64,000 bases of DNA, from positions 18,155,001-18,219,000 of the forward strand of contig CM066322.1 of assembly GCA_033807775.1 (NCBI GenBank). The letters run 5' to 3'. This stretch comes from Saussurea involucrata (Eukaryota; Streptophyta; Magnoliopsida; Asterales; Asteraceae). Positions 33,508 to 44,334 of this stretch are shown one piece after another. Position 1 is the first letter of the stretch; each line of letters starts with the position of its first letter. The position numbers and the translations under genes are program-made. Below the pieces are notes generated by a model. The model did not search any database and was not told the origin of the DNA. It saw only the letters and a program-made list of their open reading frames with translations.

Positions 33508-34790
33508 TGTTTGGGTAAAAAATCACACCCTCGACCGACTTGGGAAATCCCCTCGACATGACCTATGGACATTGATTATCCCCGACCGACAAGGATAATA
33601 CCCATTATTATCATATCCCCGACATACGTTAAATAGCCACGATAATTGACATATTGGATCAATAGTCATATTGCATCTCATGATCGCACGTATCGCACTT
33701 CGCACATCACTAGTCTTATGTCGCCAGTTACGGATCGTCGGTCTTACGTCGACAGTCTCATTTCATCGGTGTTATATCGCGCTGGTCCTACGACAACATC
33801 GTCCTGACATCCTGGTCCTACGACCAAAGGGTCTTATATCTTGGCGATAGTCGTATGTTCTATAAGACCCACATCCGAGACTTAAGACGGTCGTACGATT
33901 ATACTAACTGTTAACAGTCAAACATCCTTTTTAATGCAGGTCTTGACCACGAACAGAAAAGGTAAGACACTCGTTATGAACCATATCTTGTATTAAGATA
34001 AGGTCCCGACAAAGACCCAGAAAACATCCGCCGTCCCTCCCGAAAGGTAAGTCGAGAGTTCATCGCGACACTCGACCTCGACGTCGCCCGCTCCGCACGA
34101 CCGTCGCATAAAGACCAAGCGACCTCAACCAAGCTAACACATAACATAACTGTTACGTTTGTTAAGTGTTTAATGCAGGAGTCAAAGACATTAAAGATCA
34201 ACGGCTATAACCGACGAAATCAATTATGAGCATCTAATCCCGCATTGAAGACGACGACCGTTACAAACATCATTAAAGTCCTTAATGATCCAATTAAAGC
34301 TCCCGAAGACTATAAATATCAAGCTTCAACAATCAGTTGGAAGGGGGGACACAAATTAATTAGAGGAGAGCAAACACAAGCACTCAAGCTCAGAAGAACA
34401 TTCACAGCAAAGAATTCACTCTCGAAGATCGCTCTCGACGCACGACAATCACGCAAGACAATTCATCTTTACACACGACGCACACTGTTTAAACACCGAA
34501 AACACTTGTACTTTACATTTCGAAGCATTTCCTTCATTTGTATTGTAATCTCTGTACGATCGACACCAGTACCCAAGGACATCGCCCCTGATTGGCGACC
34601 ATAGTGCAGCGACGACATCCCTTGTCGTCCGCAGGTTTTTTTTTCTCGATTGAGGTTTTTCCTGCGTCATCAAATTCTTTGTCTTCTTTATTTTTACCTT
34701 CGTCGCACGTTTCGTTGAGAGGTTCCTTTCTTGTTGATTAAGTCCACATCGACCTTAAGCTGTACTTTGGTGCGATTTTTGGCATTAACA
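33508..34790 (+). mobile_element. Solo LTR inside the Gy3 pol
   Basis: 1,283 bp from TGTTTGGGTAAAAA to TTTTTGGCATTAACA, flanked by exact 5-bp duplications CCTGT (33503-33507 and 34791-34795). Removing it rejoins the Gy3 RT and RNase H as in Gy5. The ends resemble the Gy3 LTR, so it is a longer member of the same broad family in the opposite orientation. A TATA box (ACTATAAATATC) lies at 34307-34318. LTR-LTR recombination is the usual origin of such solo LTRs. Confidence 0.93.
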
Positions 34791-35438
34791 CCTGTTCAAA
34801 GCAGCCACTCGACCAGTGAGCATTTGTACTTCTTTGAAATTTCTAGGAGATTTAATATCGATGATCGCCTTGATTTGATCGGGGTTAGACTCGATTCCCC
34901 GTCGCGTGACCATGTAACCCAAGAATTTTCCTGCACTGACCCCAAAGGAACATTTCGTTGGGTTAAGCTTCATACTATACTTACGAAGGATGTCGAACGA
35001 CTGCCTTAAATGGTCAACGTGATCGATCGCTTGCTTCGATTTGACGAGCATGTCATCGATATAAACTTCCATCGTGTCGTCGAGATGATCTTTGAACATT
35101 TTATTCACCAATCGCTGGTAGGTGGAACCTGCATTTTTTAGACCAAACGACATCACTTTATAGCAATAAATACCTCGATCTTTCATGAACACATTTTTCT
35201 CCTGGTCCTCGACGTGCATCAGGATCTGATTGTATCCAGAATAAGCATCCATGAATGTCAAGAGCTCATGCCCTGTTGTCGCATCAACCATAGCATCGAT
35301 ATGTGGCAATGGGAAGGGATCTTTCGGGCAAGCTTTGTTGAGATCTGTAAAATCGATACAGACTCTCCATTTGCCATTTTTCTTTGCAACGACCACGACA
35401 TTGGCAAGCCAATCAGGGTACTTTACTTCTCGAATCTT
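34791..35438 (-). pseudogene. Gy3 reverse transcriptase
   Basis: On the minus strand from 35438: KIREVKYPDWLANVVVVAKK, then WRVCIDFTDLNKACPKD, LLTFMDAYSGYNQI, FGLKNAGSTYQRLVN and the catalytic YIDDMLVKS, then the thumb to RVAALN. Apart from its damaged surroundings this stretch is open for about 200 codons. The first TGA (35439-35441) lies just before it and the solo LTR just after it. Confidence 0.9.
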
Positions 35439-35816
35439 TCATGTCTTAAGGAGGTTGTCGACTTCATCATTTATCACTTTGTTCCTTTCAGGAGTGAATT
35501 TCCGCCGCTTTTGCTTGATAGGCTTAAAGGAGGGATCCACATTGAGCTTGTGGGAAATGACATTAGGATCTATGCCCACCATGTCTTCATGTGCCCATGC
35601 GAAGCAATCGGCATATTCCTGCAAAAAAGATATGAGTTTTTTCTTAAGACAGGGTTCGAGGGTTGACCCTATGAGAACTTTTTGGTCAGGCTTGCTTTGG
35701 TCTAAGAGGACTTCCTCTAATTGATAGTTGCTGGCTATTTCAGGAAATTTTTATGCGCTAACAAGCCCTTCATTTGTCTGGGCAATAATCTGCTTTTGAT
35801 TTTCGTGATCTGCCAT
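35439..35816 (-). pseudogene. Gy3 leader peptide joined to the RT linker; gag and protease missing
   Basis: ATG at 35816-35814 starts MADHENQKQIIAQTNEGL, stops at TAA about 20 codons on, and the same frame continues with NYQLEEVLLDQSKP, FAWAHEDMVGIDP and KQKRRKFTPERN, the segment before RT in Tat polyproteins. Normally several hundred codons of Gag and protease would come first. The Gy5 copy (45122-44750) has the same joint, so the loss predates both insertions. TGA at 35439-35441 ends this part. Confidence 0.82.
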
Positions 35817-35895
35817 TTCCCTGAAATAGAAGAAGAAACTCCAAGAAATTATTAGTAACAACGCATGTTCGTCAAAGATTTTCTCTAGATGGAGT

Positions 35896-35913
35896 CCCAC
35901 GGATGGCGCCAAA
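35896..35913 (-). other. Gy3 primer binding site (TGGCGCC type)
   Basis: TTTGGCGCCATCCGTGGG on the minus strand, directly after the LTR end TTAACA. Tat-lineage elements have TGGCGCC-type sites in place of the initiator Met-tRNA site. Confidence 0.8.
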
Positions 35914-35914
35914 C

Positions 35915-36044
35915 TGTTAATGCCAAAAATCGTCCAAAAGGATAACTTAAGGTAGATTGTGGAATTTAACAACTAAAGAAAAGAATCTTTTGACAAAGCG
36001 TACGACGAAGGACAGAAATGTAAATGAGACAGGGATTTGATGAC
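35915..36044 (-). repeat. Gy3 5' LTR, inner part
   Basis: The first 130 bp (by coordinate) of the Gy3 5' LTR up to and including ATGAC; the rest is at 40331-41038 beyond Gy4. Equivalent to 27250-27379. Confidence 0.92.
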
Positions 36045-37395
36045 TGATAACTCTCATTTTGAGCGTTATTTACACATCATTTGTGTGAGTTTTTCTTCCG
36101 TTTTAGTTGTAGTTTTTTATTTAAGTGTTCGTGTTTTTCCTTTTGTTAATTTATTTTTATTTGCAGTTGTTGAGAATGTTTGATGGTTTTTTGCATCAAT
36201 TTTTGAGGTTTAATATTGTGCAGCGATGCCCATAGTGTGGCCACTGTGGGCACGGACGGATTTTTCTATGGACCAACGGATATTGCGTTTATCTGGATAA
36301 AAGAGGGCTTCTAGCAGCTGACATTCCAAAGATATCAAGATCTGGACATTCCAGCAAAACCATGGGCTATGATGGTGGTATTGGGTTTTACACACCTTTT
36401 GGGGACTATAAATAGAGACCTTGAGGAAGCTTTGATGAGAGCTCCAAAAAAATGTAGAAGTTAATCTTTAGCTTGCATTTTGTTATCTTAGTTGTAGTTT
36501 AATTTATTGTCTTTAACTTTCTTGCATTTAATTTCCGCATTTACTTTCCGTCTAAGTTTGTAGTTTATTTTTATCTTAATGCAAGTAGTTAACAAGTATT
36601 TCATTTCTTACATTATGTCTTTTACTTTAATTATTAGCTAAGCACCCTTGGGTGTGGGTGTGAACAAACTTGAGACTAGTAGGCAACACTTGGGTGTGGC
36701 CATTTGTTACTAACTATCGAGATTGGTCACTTGAGTCGAGACTTAAACTCAACGCGGATAAGCCGATCACTTTGATGTGTTAATATTAGATCTTAGACCT
36801 CGAGAGGGGCGGATTCGAAATACGGCTTAAGTGATGCACAAAGATTTGAGAGAGTCTTTGATAACCATGTCGAGAGGCGGGTTTTGTATGATTTACTAAG
36901 GTTCAAACGCCGGTCGAGATTTATATCACAAAGAGATTTGGGTGTAAATCTCCATATTGGTAGAACTTGACGTTTAGAGTCAAACTTAATTAAATCGGCA
37001 AGATCGGGAGTCGGTAACAATTGACACTTTATGGAAACTTTGTAGGACCGGTTTATAAATTGCGTCATTTTAAGAGATCGGGCTTTTTATGAACTTTTGG
37101 TGCTATAAAGCAACTAACCATCTTGTTACTACAAAAATCTCAAGGGAACTCACATCCATACCCATTTTTAATTATTCAAGAGTTTAATAATTTTCCAAAC
37201 CAACCAACAATATTTTCATTGAAATCGGTGTATTCTCGACTTAGGACTCGAAACTTTGAAGTCCAATCCTTGTGGATACGATCTCGGTATTTTTACCACT
37301 TTATTACTTGTAGCGATCCCATTGTTGGTATATACTTGTGCCTTCATTGTGGAATTATTGTGCCCATATTTTGGATACACGATATTTAGCTACCA
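36045..37395 (+). repeat. Gy4 5' LTR
   Basis: 1,351 bp. TATA box ACTATAAATAGAG at 36407-36419. Positions 36125-37395 match 39054-40325 with few differences. It contains CTTGGGTGTGG repeats near 36650 and 36690. Confidence 0.92.
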
Positions 37396-37401
37396 AGTTT
37401 T

Positions 37402-37419
37402 TGGCGCCGCTGCCGGGGA
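37402..37419 (+). other. Gy4 primer binding site, tRNA-Asp type
   Basis: TGGCGCCGCTGCCGGGGA, 6 nt after the LTR end; one base differs from the TGGCGCCGTTGCCGGGGA site matching plant Asp-tRNA, used by Athila-type elements. Confidence 0.85.
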
Positions 37420-37484
37420 TTGGCGTATTTCCAATATTTCTTGAGTTATAAGTTGAGTTTTTCATTGGTTTTTCTTCCACCAAA

Positions 37485-38303
37485 ATGGAAGGTTTTAGTT
37501 GGGATGCCCCGTATTTTAATTTTTTCAATTATTCATGGGAACAACATCCTAATTTTTTGGAAAATATTCAAGATGATGACACCTACACTTCATTTTCACC
37601 TCCCTGTCAAGATTGGAATGACACGTTTACAAATACATTTGACCAATCATGGGAGGGGAATTTTGATCATTTTTATGATTTTCAAGGGAGTGATCCTCAC
37701 CATGGATTTACGTCCTTTGTTTCCAACAACGCACCCGGGAATGTTTTTGAACAACCCGAACCGTCTCAGTCTTTTGAAACTTTTTCCCCAAGCTTAACAG
37801 AAAATTTTACAACATTTTTGGGAAATTTCACATCCGCTTTTGAAGCTTTAAATACTAAGATGGGACAACTAGTCGACGAGTTGAAACATCAAAGTCAAGG
37901 TTCCTTACCAAATGATAATGAAAAATCAAAATGTGTTGGTAAGGATGAGAGTGATGTTGAGAAAGAGTTGCAGATTTTTGAGGCAAATTTCAAGCACAAG
38001 AGCAAGCCTTCTTTACTTCCTAATAGTAAAGAGGTGCTTCAAGATGCTAAAATTCCTAACATAATATTTTTTGCTCATTTTGTGCAGCCTTCTTTTTGTG
38101 ATCACACTGCTCCTACCGGGATCATGCCATGGACCGTTGGGAGGATTTGTGTGATCAAGAGCTCGGGAACTTTGCCTATACCGTGTTCGTTGGGTGGCGG
38201 AATTGTTGGAAAAAACTTTGGTATGGTGGAGGTGTCTATTATCTTGGAACCACTCCACTTTTTGAAGATGCACATGTGGGGTGGTGAACCACATCCTACA
38301 TAA
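37485..38303 (+). CDS. Gy4 ORF, 272 residues, unknown function
   Basis: ATG 37485, 66 nt after the primer site, so it occupies the gag position. The N-terminal 110 residues are very rich in aromatic and acidic residues (MEGFSWDAPYFNFFNYSW) and look disordered. Residues about 115-180 could form a helix (TFLGNFTSAFEALNTKMGQLVDELK) with a Lys-rich tail. The end, rich in Gly, Pro and hydrophobics (HMWGGEPHPT), resembles nothing I can name. There is no zinc knuckle and no capsid motif. It could be a degenerate Gag or an RNA-packaging remnant. Confidence 0.6.
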   Translation: MEGFSWDAPYFNFFNYSWEQHPNFLENIQDDDTYTSFSPPCQDWNDTFTNTFDQSWEGNFDHFYDFQGSDPHHGFTSFVSNNAPGNVFEQPEPSQSFETFSPSLTENFTTFLGNFTSAFEALNTKMGQLVDELKHQSQGSLPNDNEKSKCVGKDESDVEKELQIFEANFKHKSKPSLLPNSKEVLQDAKIPNIIFFAHFVQPSFCDHTAPTGIMPWTVGRICVIKSSGTLPIPCSLGGGIVGKNFGMVEVSIILEPLHFLKMHMWGGEPHPT

Positions 38304-39053
38304 CCTTGATGCAAACTTATCTTCTTACTCTCAACTCCAATTTTGTGTTTTTTATTTTACATTTTTTGTGTGTGATTTGAGTCCGTTCTTTTTCGACTAG
38401 TATCAAATTTCTTGGGATAAAAAAAAAGAGAAAAAAAAATTTATATCATGCATCTTATATCCTTAGATTTTAAGTTTCATAGTTTGAATAATTTTTCCAC
38501 CACTCACAGATTTCTAGAACTAAGCAACCAATTCCCCGGTATACAAATTGATTAAACTTTCAAACTCTAGAAATGACATGGGCCTTTCTTTCTAAACACG
38601 TGGCCGATACACTTTTCCCTTTGCTCCCACAACCGAGCCATTTCATACGACAATGTGGACATTGTCCATCTTTAAGTTTGGGGGTGGGGAAGTTGCTTGA
38701 TCATTATTTTTATGATCCGAAAAAAAAAGTCTTCGAAAAATTGGGAGACCACCTTCGAAAAATCGGAAGGCAAGCATAACCCAAAAAGGCTTTTAGAAAC
38801 ATGAAAAATCAAAAAGCTTGGGTTTTTGTGTTTGAAAGAGAACTCAAAGGAAAAAGCGACAAATATATATCCAAATTCCTTTTGTAGTTTAGTCCAAGTT
38901 TGGGGGGGATTTTTTTTTTAGCCACAAACACTAACCCTTCAAGTCCTGTGGATCTAAGTTTGCAAAGTCAATTATCATAAGATGGGTGAATTATAGCTTA
39001 GCCTATGGAAATCAAAGTGCAATAAAAAAAGAACGAATTATAGCTTAGCCTAT
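38304..39053 (+). other. Gy4 non-coding tail
   Basis: AT-rich, no frame supported. It has two G-rich tracts (AGTTTGGGGGTGGGG near 38674 and AGTTTGGGGGG near 38890) that could serve as plus-strand primers, and a 20-bp direct repeat (38988-39007 and 39035-39054) whose second copy ends exactly where the truncated right LTR begins. Confidence 0.6.
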
Positions 39054-40325
39054 GTGTTCGTGTTTTTCCTTTTGTTAATTTATTTTTATTTGCAGTTGTT
39101 GAGAATGTTTGATGGTTTTTTGCATCAATTTTTGAGGTTTAATATTGTGCAGCGATGCCCACAGTGTGCCCACTGTGGGCACGGACGGATTTTGCTATGG
39201 ACCAGCGGATATTGCGTTTATCTGGATAAAAGAGGGCATCTAGCAGCTGGCATTCCAAAGATATCAAGATCTGGACATTCCAGCAAAACCATGGGCTATG
39301 ATGGTGGTATTGGGTTTTACACACCTTTTGGGGACTATAAATAGAGACCTTGGGGAAGCTTTGATGAGAGCTCCAAAAAAATGTAGAAGTTAATCTTTAG
39401 CTTGCATTTTGTTATCTTAGTTTTAGTTTAATTTATTGTCTTTAACTTTTTTTGCATTTAATTTCCGCATTTACTTTCCGTCTAAGTTTGTAGTTTATTT
39501 TTATCTTAATGAAAGTAGTTAACAAGTATTTCATTTCTTACATTATGTCTTTTACTTTAATTATTAGCTAAGCACCCTTGGGTGTGGGTGTGAACAAACT
39601 TGAGACTAGTAGGCAACACTTGGGTGTGGCCATTTGTTACTAACTCTCGAGATTGGTCACTTGAGTCGAGACTTAAACTCAACGCGGATAAGCCGATCAC
39701 TTTGATGTGTTAATATTAGATCTTAAACCTCGAGAGGGGCGGATTCGAAATACGGCTTAAGTGATGCACAAAGATTTGAGAGAGTCTTTGATAACCACGT
39801 CGAGAGGCGGGTTTTGTATGATTTACTAAGGTTCAAACGCCGGTCGAGATTTATATCACAAAGAGATTTGGGTGTAAATCTCCATATTGGTAGAACTTGA
39901 CGTTTAGAGTCAAACTTAATTAAATCGGCAAGATCGGGAGTCGGTAACAATTGACACTTTATGGAAACTTTGTAGGACCGGTTTATAAATTGCGTCATTT
40001 CGAGAGATCGGGCTTTTTATGAACTTTTGGTGCTATAAAGCAACTAACCATCTTGTTACTACAAAAATCTCAAGGGAACTCACATCCATACACATTTTTA
40101 ATTATTCAAGAGTTTAATAATTTTCCAAACCAACCAACAATATTTTCATTGAAATCGGTGTATTCTCGACTTAGGACTCGAAACTTTGAAGTCCAATCCC
40201 TGTGGATACGATCTCGGTATTTTTACCACTTTATTACTTGTAGCGATCCCATTGTTGGTATATACTTGTGCCTTCATTGTGGAATTATTGTGCCCATATT
40301 TTGGATACGCGATATTTAGCTACCA
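39054..40325 (+). repeat. Gy4 3' LTR, first 80 bp missing
   Basis: Matches 36125-37395. The missing part corresponds to 36045-36124, including the TGATAACTC start. TATA box copy near 39336-39348. Confidence 0.9.
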
Positions 40326-40330
40326 ATGAC

Positions 40331-41038
40331 GCAGGAAAAACCTCAACGAGGAAAAAACTTGCGGACGACCGTGGAGATGTCGTCGCTACACTATGACCGC
40401 CAAACAGGGGCGACGTCCTTGGATTTCGGGTGTCGATCGTACAGAGATTACAATACAAATGAAGGAAAGACTTCGAAATGTAAAGTACAAGTGTTTTAAA
40501 TGTAAAAACAATGTGCGTCGTGTGTAAAAACTGTGTGTCGTGTGTTGTTCTTCGAAGGGGAATTCCTTGCTTCTTCTGTTCTTCAGCGCTTGAATGATGA
40601 TATTATGTGGTGTAATGCCAGATCCCTCAAATGATGATTGAGCCTCCGCTTTTATAGTCTTTGGGTGCTTTAATTGATGCCTTGAATGTCTTTATATAAC
40701 TGTCGTAACGGTTGAATGTTGTTTAAATGTTTTTGACGCTTGTTATCAGTTATAGCCGTTATCCATCAATGGTATTAACTCCTGCATTAAACACAAAAGA
40801 AACGTAACAGTTGATAGCGTGTTAGTCGGTCGATGTCACATGCTTTTATGCGACTATCGTGTATAAAATATGCTAATATGGTCGAGTGTCGCTAGGAACA
40901 CTCGACCCACCTTTTGGGAGGGGCGACGAAGGTTTCTGGGGTCTTTGTCGAGACCTTGCTTTAATTCGAGGTGTTGTTCATAACGTGCGTCTTACCTGTT
41001 CTGGTCGTGGTCGAGGTCTGTGATATTTTGCCCAAACA
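40331..41038 (-). repeat. Gy3 5' LTR, outer part
   Basis: Equivalent to 27380-28107, minus one 20-bp unit of the GTGTAAAAACTGTGTGTCGT repeat. It ends CCCAAACA, followed by the right copy of the GTTAC duplication at 41039-41043. Confidence 0.93.
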
Positions 41039-41043
41039 GTTAC

Positions 41044-42065
41044 CAAGGACGCAAAAGGGTAACGATACTATATGGGTAATCGTGGATCGATTGACCAAGA
41101 GTGCTCATTTTCTGGCTATGAAAGAAGCGTCACCAATAGATAAATTGGCGAAGCTGTATATTGATGAAGTGGTGTCAAGGCCTGGTATACCGGTGTATAT
41201 AGTGTCGGACCGGGATAGTCGGTTCACTTCGAGGTTTTGGCAGTCACTACAAGGAGAATTGGGAACAAGAGTTAATTTGAGCACTGCTTATCATCCACAA
41301 ACGGACGGGTTAAGTGAAAGAACCATTCAAACTTTGGAAGATATGCTCAGGTGTTGTGTGTTAGATTTTGGAGGTAACGGGGATACGTATCTACCGTTAG
41401 TAGAATTCGCTTATAACAATAGTTATCATTCCAGTATTGGAAGAGCACCTTTCGAGGCTTTGTATGGTCGGAAATGTAGAACTCCGGTATGTTGGTTAGA
41501 AGCCGGAGAAAAGCAGTTTGCTGGTCCTGAATTGATACAACAAACGGCTGATAAAGTGAAAGAGATTCGGAATCATTTGAAAGCAGCTCAAGATCGGCAA
41601 AAGAGTTATTCTGATCCGAAAAGAAGACCGAAAGAATTCCAAGTTGGGGAGCGTGTGATGCTTAAAGTATCCCCATGGAAAGGTGTGATAAGGTTTGGTA
41701 AACGTGGGAAGTTGAGTCCTCGTTTTCTAGGACCTTTCACTATCACTAGGAGAGTTGGATTGCAAGCATATCAGTTGGATCTTCCAACTGAGTTGGAAGG
41801 GATCCACAATACTTTTCATGTTTGCTATCTTCGGAAGTGTTTAGCCGAAGAGAACGATGTGATTCCACTTACTGATGTGAGAGTGGATGAAAAGAGCCGC
41901 TGTGTAGAAGAACCAGAGGCAATTTTGGAAAGATCGGTTAGAAAGTTACGTAATGGTAAGGAAGTAGCTATGTTAAAAGTGCAATGGAAGCATCATCGAG
42001 GTGCTAATGTGACTTTAGAGTCTGAAGAGAATATGAAGATTAGATATCCTCATTTGTTTACCTAG
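41044..42065 (+). CDS. Gy2 integrase core and chromodomain
   Basis: Continues the integrase split by Gy3: TIWVIVDRLTKSAHF with the first Asp, VSDRDSRFTSRFW with the second, and YHPQTDGLSERTIQTLEDMLR with the Glu, so the triad is complete. The C-terminal domain has PRFLGPFTITRRVGLQAYQLDLP. A chromodomain-like end follows, AILERSVRKLRNGKEVAMLKVQW..H, but the conserved Trp of the usual ATWEPE motif is Leu (VTLESE). It ends at TAG 42063-42065, 43 nt before the 3' LTR. The chromodomain places Gy2 in the chromovirus clade, whose members target heterochromatin. No stop is seen in this part. Confidence 0.93.
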
Positions 42066-42093
42066 CTTTGATTTCGAGGGCGAAATCATTTTC

Positions 42094-42108
42094 AAGTTGG
42101 GGAGTATT
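42094..42108 (+). other. Gy2 polypurine tract
   Basis: AAGTTGGGGAGTAT directly before the 3' LTR start TGTAACATCTCG. Confidence 0.85.
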
Positions 42109-44323
42109 GTAACATCTCGTTTTTTTTTCTATATAAAGAATTACGTTGGGTATATTAAATAATTTGGGTATAATTATTTAATAAGATTAATTTTATAGTT
42201 TATCCCCGAGTAAATTATATTACGTGTTTTATTGGAATAATATGAAAGGGGTAAACTTTAATTTTAATTTATAAGATGAGGGATTAAAATTGTTATGGGA
42301 TCATAGTTTGGGGTTTGATTGGTTTTATTCCCTTTACAAACCGCCTCTTTGTTGGCAAAAAGGAGAAAAGGGAGATATTTTCTAAATATCCTATTGTATG
42401 TATGTGTGTGTGTGTATTACTGAGAAGAGAGAATCGAGAGGCAGAGAGAAAGAAAGCTAAGGAAGAAGAAGAAGAAGCATATTAATTCTTCAGTTAGAAG
42501 CTTATATCAACTTGTGAAATCAAGGTATGATTCCATTTATAATCTTGATTTATATAGTTGTGTATATATAGCTAAATTTCTATGGGTTTTAGAAATGGGT
42601 TTTTGATGTTATGATGATTATGAGAAATCTGGGTTGATGTAAATGTTCTATTAATAGTATTGAACATATCTGCAAAGTTATAGAATCATTCATAGCTTAA
42701 AACTGTTAAAATCTGGGTTAAGTATGAACACAGTGGGTGGAGACAATTATGAATATTGTTTTAGTAGCTTGCGATAATTATGAAGATTTGCAGAATTCAT
42801 AAATATCGCAATAGTGAGTTGCGAGTTACTATTCATGTGAGTTACTATTCATGTGAGTTACTATTCATGTAAATCTTAACAGTTGGTTGCGATAGGAAAT
42901 AATTGTCGCAATAGTGAGTTGCGAGTTACTATTCATGTGAGTTACTATTCATGTAAATCGCAACAGTTGGTTGCGATAGGAAATAATTGTCGCAATAGTG
43001 AGTTGCGAGTTACTATTCATGTGAGTTACTATTCATGTGAGTTACTATTCATGTAAATCGCAACAGTTGGTTGCGATAGGAAATAATTGTTGCAATAGTG
43101 GGTTGAGACAATCACTGTTGGTTGAGATAAACACCATTCATTGAGATAGTTGGTTGAGATAAAAACTATTCATTGAGATAGTTGGTTGAGATAAACACTG
43201 TTGGTTGAGATAAATAGTTGGTTGAGATAAACATGTTGGTTGCGATAGCAGATGAGAATTTTGGGTATTTTAGAATTCTTAAGTCTTTAAGGGTCCTGTT
43301 CAGTAGATTAATACTAGTACTTTATGTATTTAAGTATTTCAGATCTCTGAGGAGTTGGAGACGAAAGCTCGTACGATTTTGAGAAGAAAAGTAAAAGTGA
43401 TATTACTGCTATCAGGTGAGTTCATTCTTACCTTACCTTTTGAAATGTTTTTAAGTATGGTAAGGTGCATTTTATGAATGAACTGTTTTGGAAGAATGAT
43501 TTTATAAAGTAAAATCTGTGTCCTTAAAATGATGGTTTTGCATAAATTGGAATTTGATTTATAGCAATAACCTGTATGAGTACGAATATGTGATGTGGAT
43601 CCATAGGCACTAGTGGTTATGAATACGTAGAATAGACGAGGTTTATTCATTATTCTGATGTATGTGAGAAATCGAGGAATAAACGTAATTTCCGATTTCT
43701 AAGGAAAAGAAGGGATTGGCATGTGTATATTGTAATCTCTATAATAAATGGGCATGTATATACTGCGATTTATTGGATAAGAGCATAAAGCTAGAATCAA
43801 TGAAGGTTCGTAGTGTGGGCTCTAGAACATGGGAAATGACTGACTTAGTGTCAGATCGTAGTCATGGAATCGGGTTGAAACCATTACCAAAGGATGGTTA
43901 TGTGTGTGGTAAGGAAAAGGGTAAACCAGGTTTGTTATGCCTCGTTTACATTGTTTCGTATAAAGAAATTATTTGGAAACTGAATGTTCTCACTAGGCGT
44001 TAGCCTAATTGTTTCAAATAATGTTTTCTTACCAGGTACAGGCTCGGGGAAGTAAAAGGGATGTGGGACGAGAGCTTTTGGAATAATAGAGAAGTTAAGG
44101 AATAAAGAGGCTTTTGATGGAGCGCTTTGATATTCTAGTTAATCTGATTATAGTGGATATGATTAGATTAATAGTTTATCGAGAGAATTCTATGTTTGTA
44201 AATACGAGACCTCTTAGTTAATTCTCTTCTTATATAAAAGCTTGGACGTTATTTTATCATAACTTGTCACAATTTGAGGTTTAAATTAGCCCTGGTTTAA
44301 ATTAGCCCTGGTTTTAGGGCGTT
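42109..44323 (+). repeat. Gy2 3' LTR
   Basis: Matches 21224-23355; longer by one block near 42150, by array copy number (42800-43249) and by a 16-bp duplication TTTAAATTAGCCCTGG near 44280-44310. The last bases after GGGCGTT are replaced by ATTTTATCATA, which copies a stretch about 70 bp upstream, so the LTR end and the target duplication are lost. Confidence 0.9.
42800..43249 (+). repeat. Repeat array in the Gy2 3' LTR
   Basis: Same units as 21896-22290: TCGCAACAGTTGGTTGCGA inverted repeats, GAGTTACTATTCATGT direct repeats, then GGTTGAGATAAACA units. The number of direct-repeat units per block and of the final units differs from the 5' LTR, so the array has changed since insertion. Confidence 0.82.
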
Positions 44324-44334
44324 ATTTTATCATA

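Larger units (their letters stand above)
36045..40325 (+). mobile_element. Gy4: short non-autonomous LTR element
   Basis: TGATAACTCTC to AGCTACCA, flanked by ATGAC on both sides (36040-36044, 40326-40330), inside the Gy3 5' LTR. Structure: LTR 36045-37395, a tRNA-Asp type primer site, one ORF of 272 codons, a non-coding tail with a G-rich purine tract (AGTTTGGGGGG near 38890), and a right LTR that lacks its first 80 bp. There is no pol. It fits the large non-autonomous derivative class and must use enzymes from another gypsy element. Confidence 0.92.
27250..41038 (-). mobile_element. Gy3: gag-less Tat-type gypsy element with an antisense gene
   Basis: LTRs are 27250-28107 and 35915-36044 plus 40331-41038 (the second is split by Gy4). 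By eye they differ at about 20 positions of 838, plus one extra 20-bp repeat unit. The minus-strand order is LTR, primer site, a short leader, RT, RNase H, second RNase H, integrase, an antisense gene on the plus strand, purine tract, LTR. Gag and protease are absent. The dual RNase H and the antisense extra ORF are marks of the Tat lineage. Pol has at least six stops or frameshifts. The element contains a solo LTR (33508-34790). Confidence 0.92.

Noticed and set aside
33508..34790. Solo LTR as a normal part of Gy3
   Set aside because: It is flanked by exact CCTGT duplications and Gy5 has uninterrupted sequence at the same place.
37390..40325. Right and left Gy4 LTRs as two unrelated solo LTRs
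   Set aside because: Only the outer borders carry the ATGAC duplication, and the inner part has a primer site and a purine tract.
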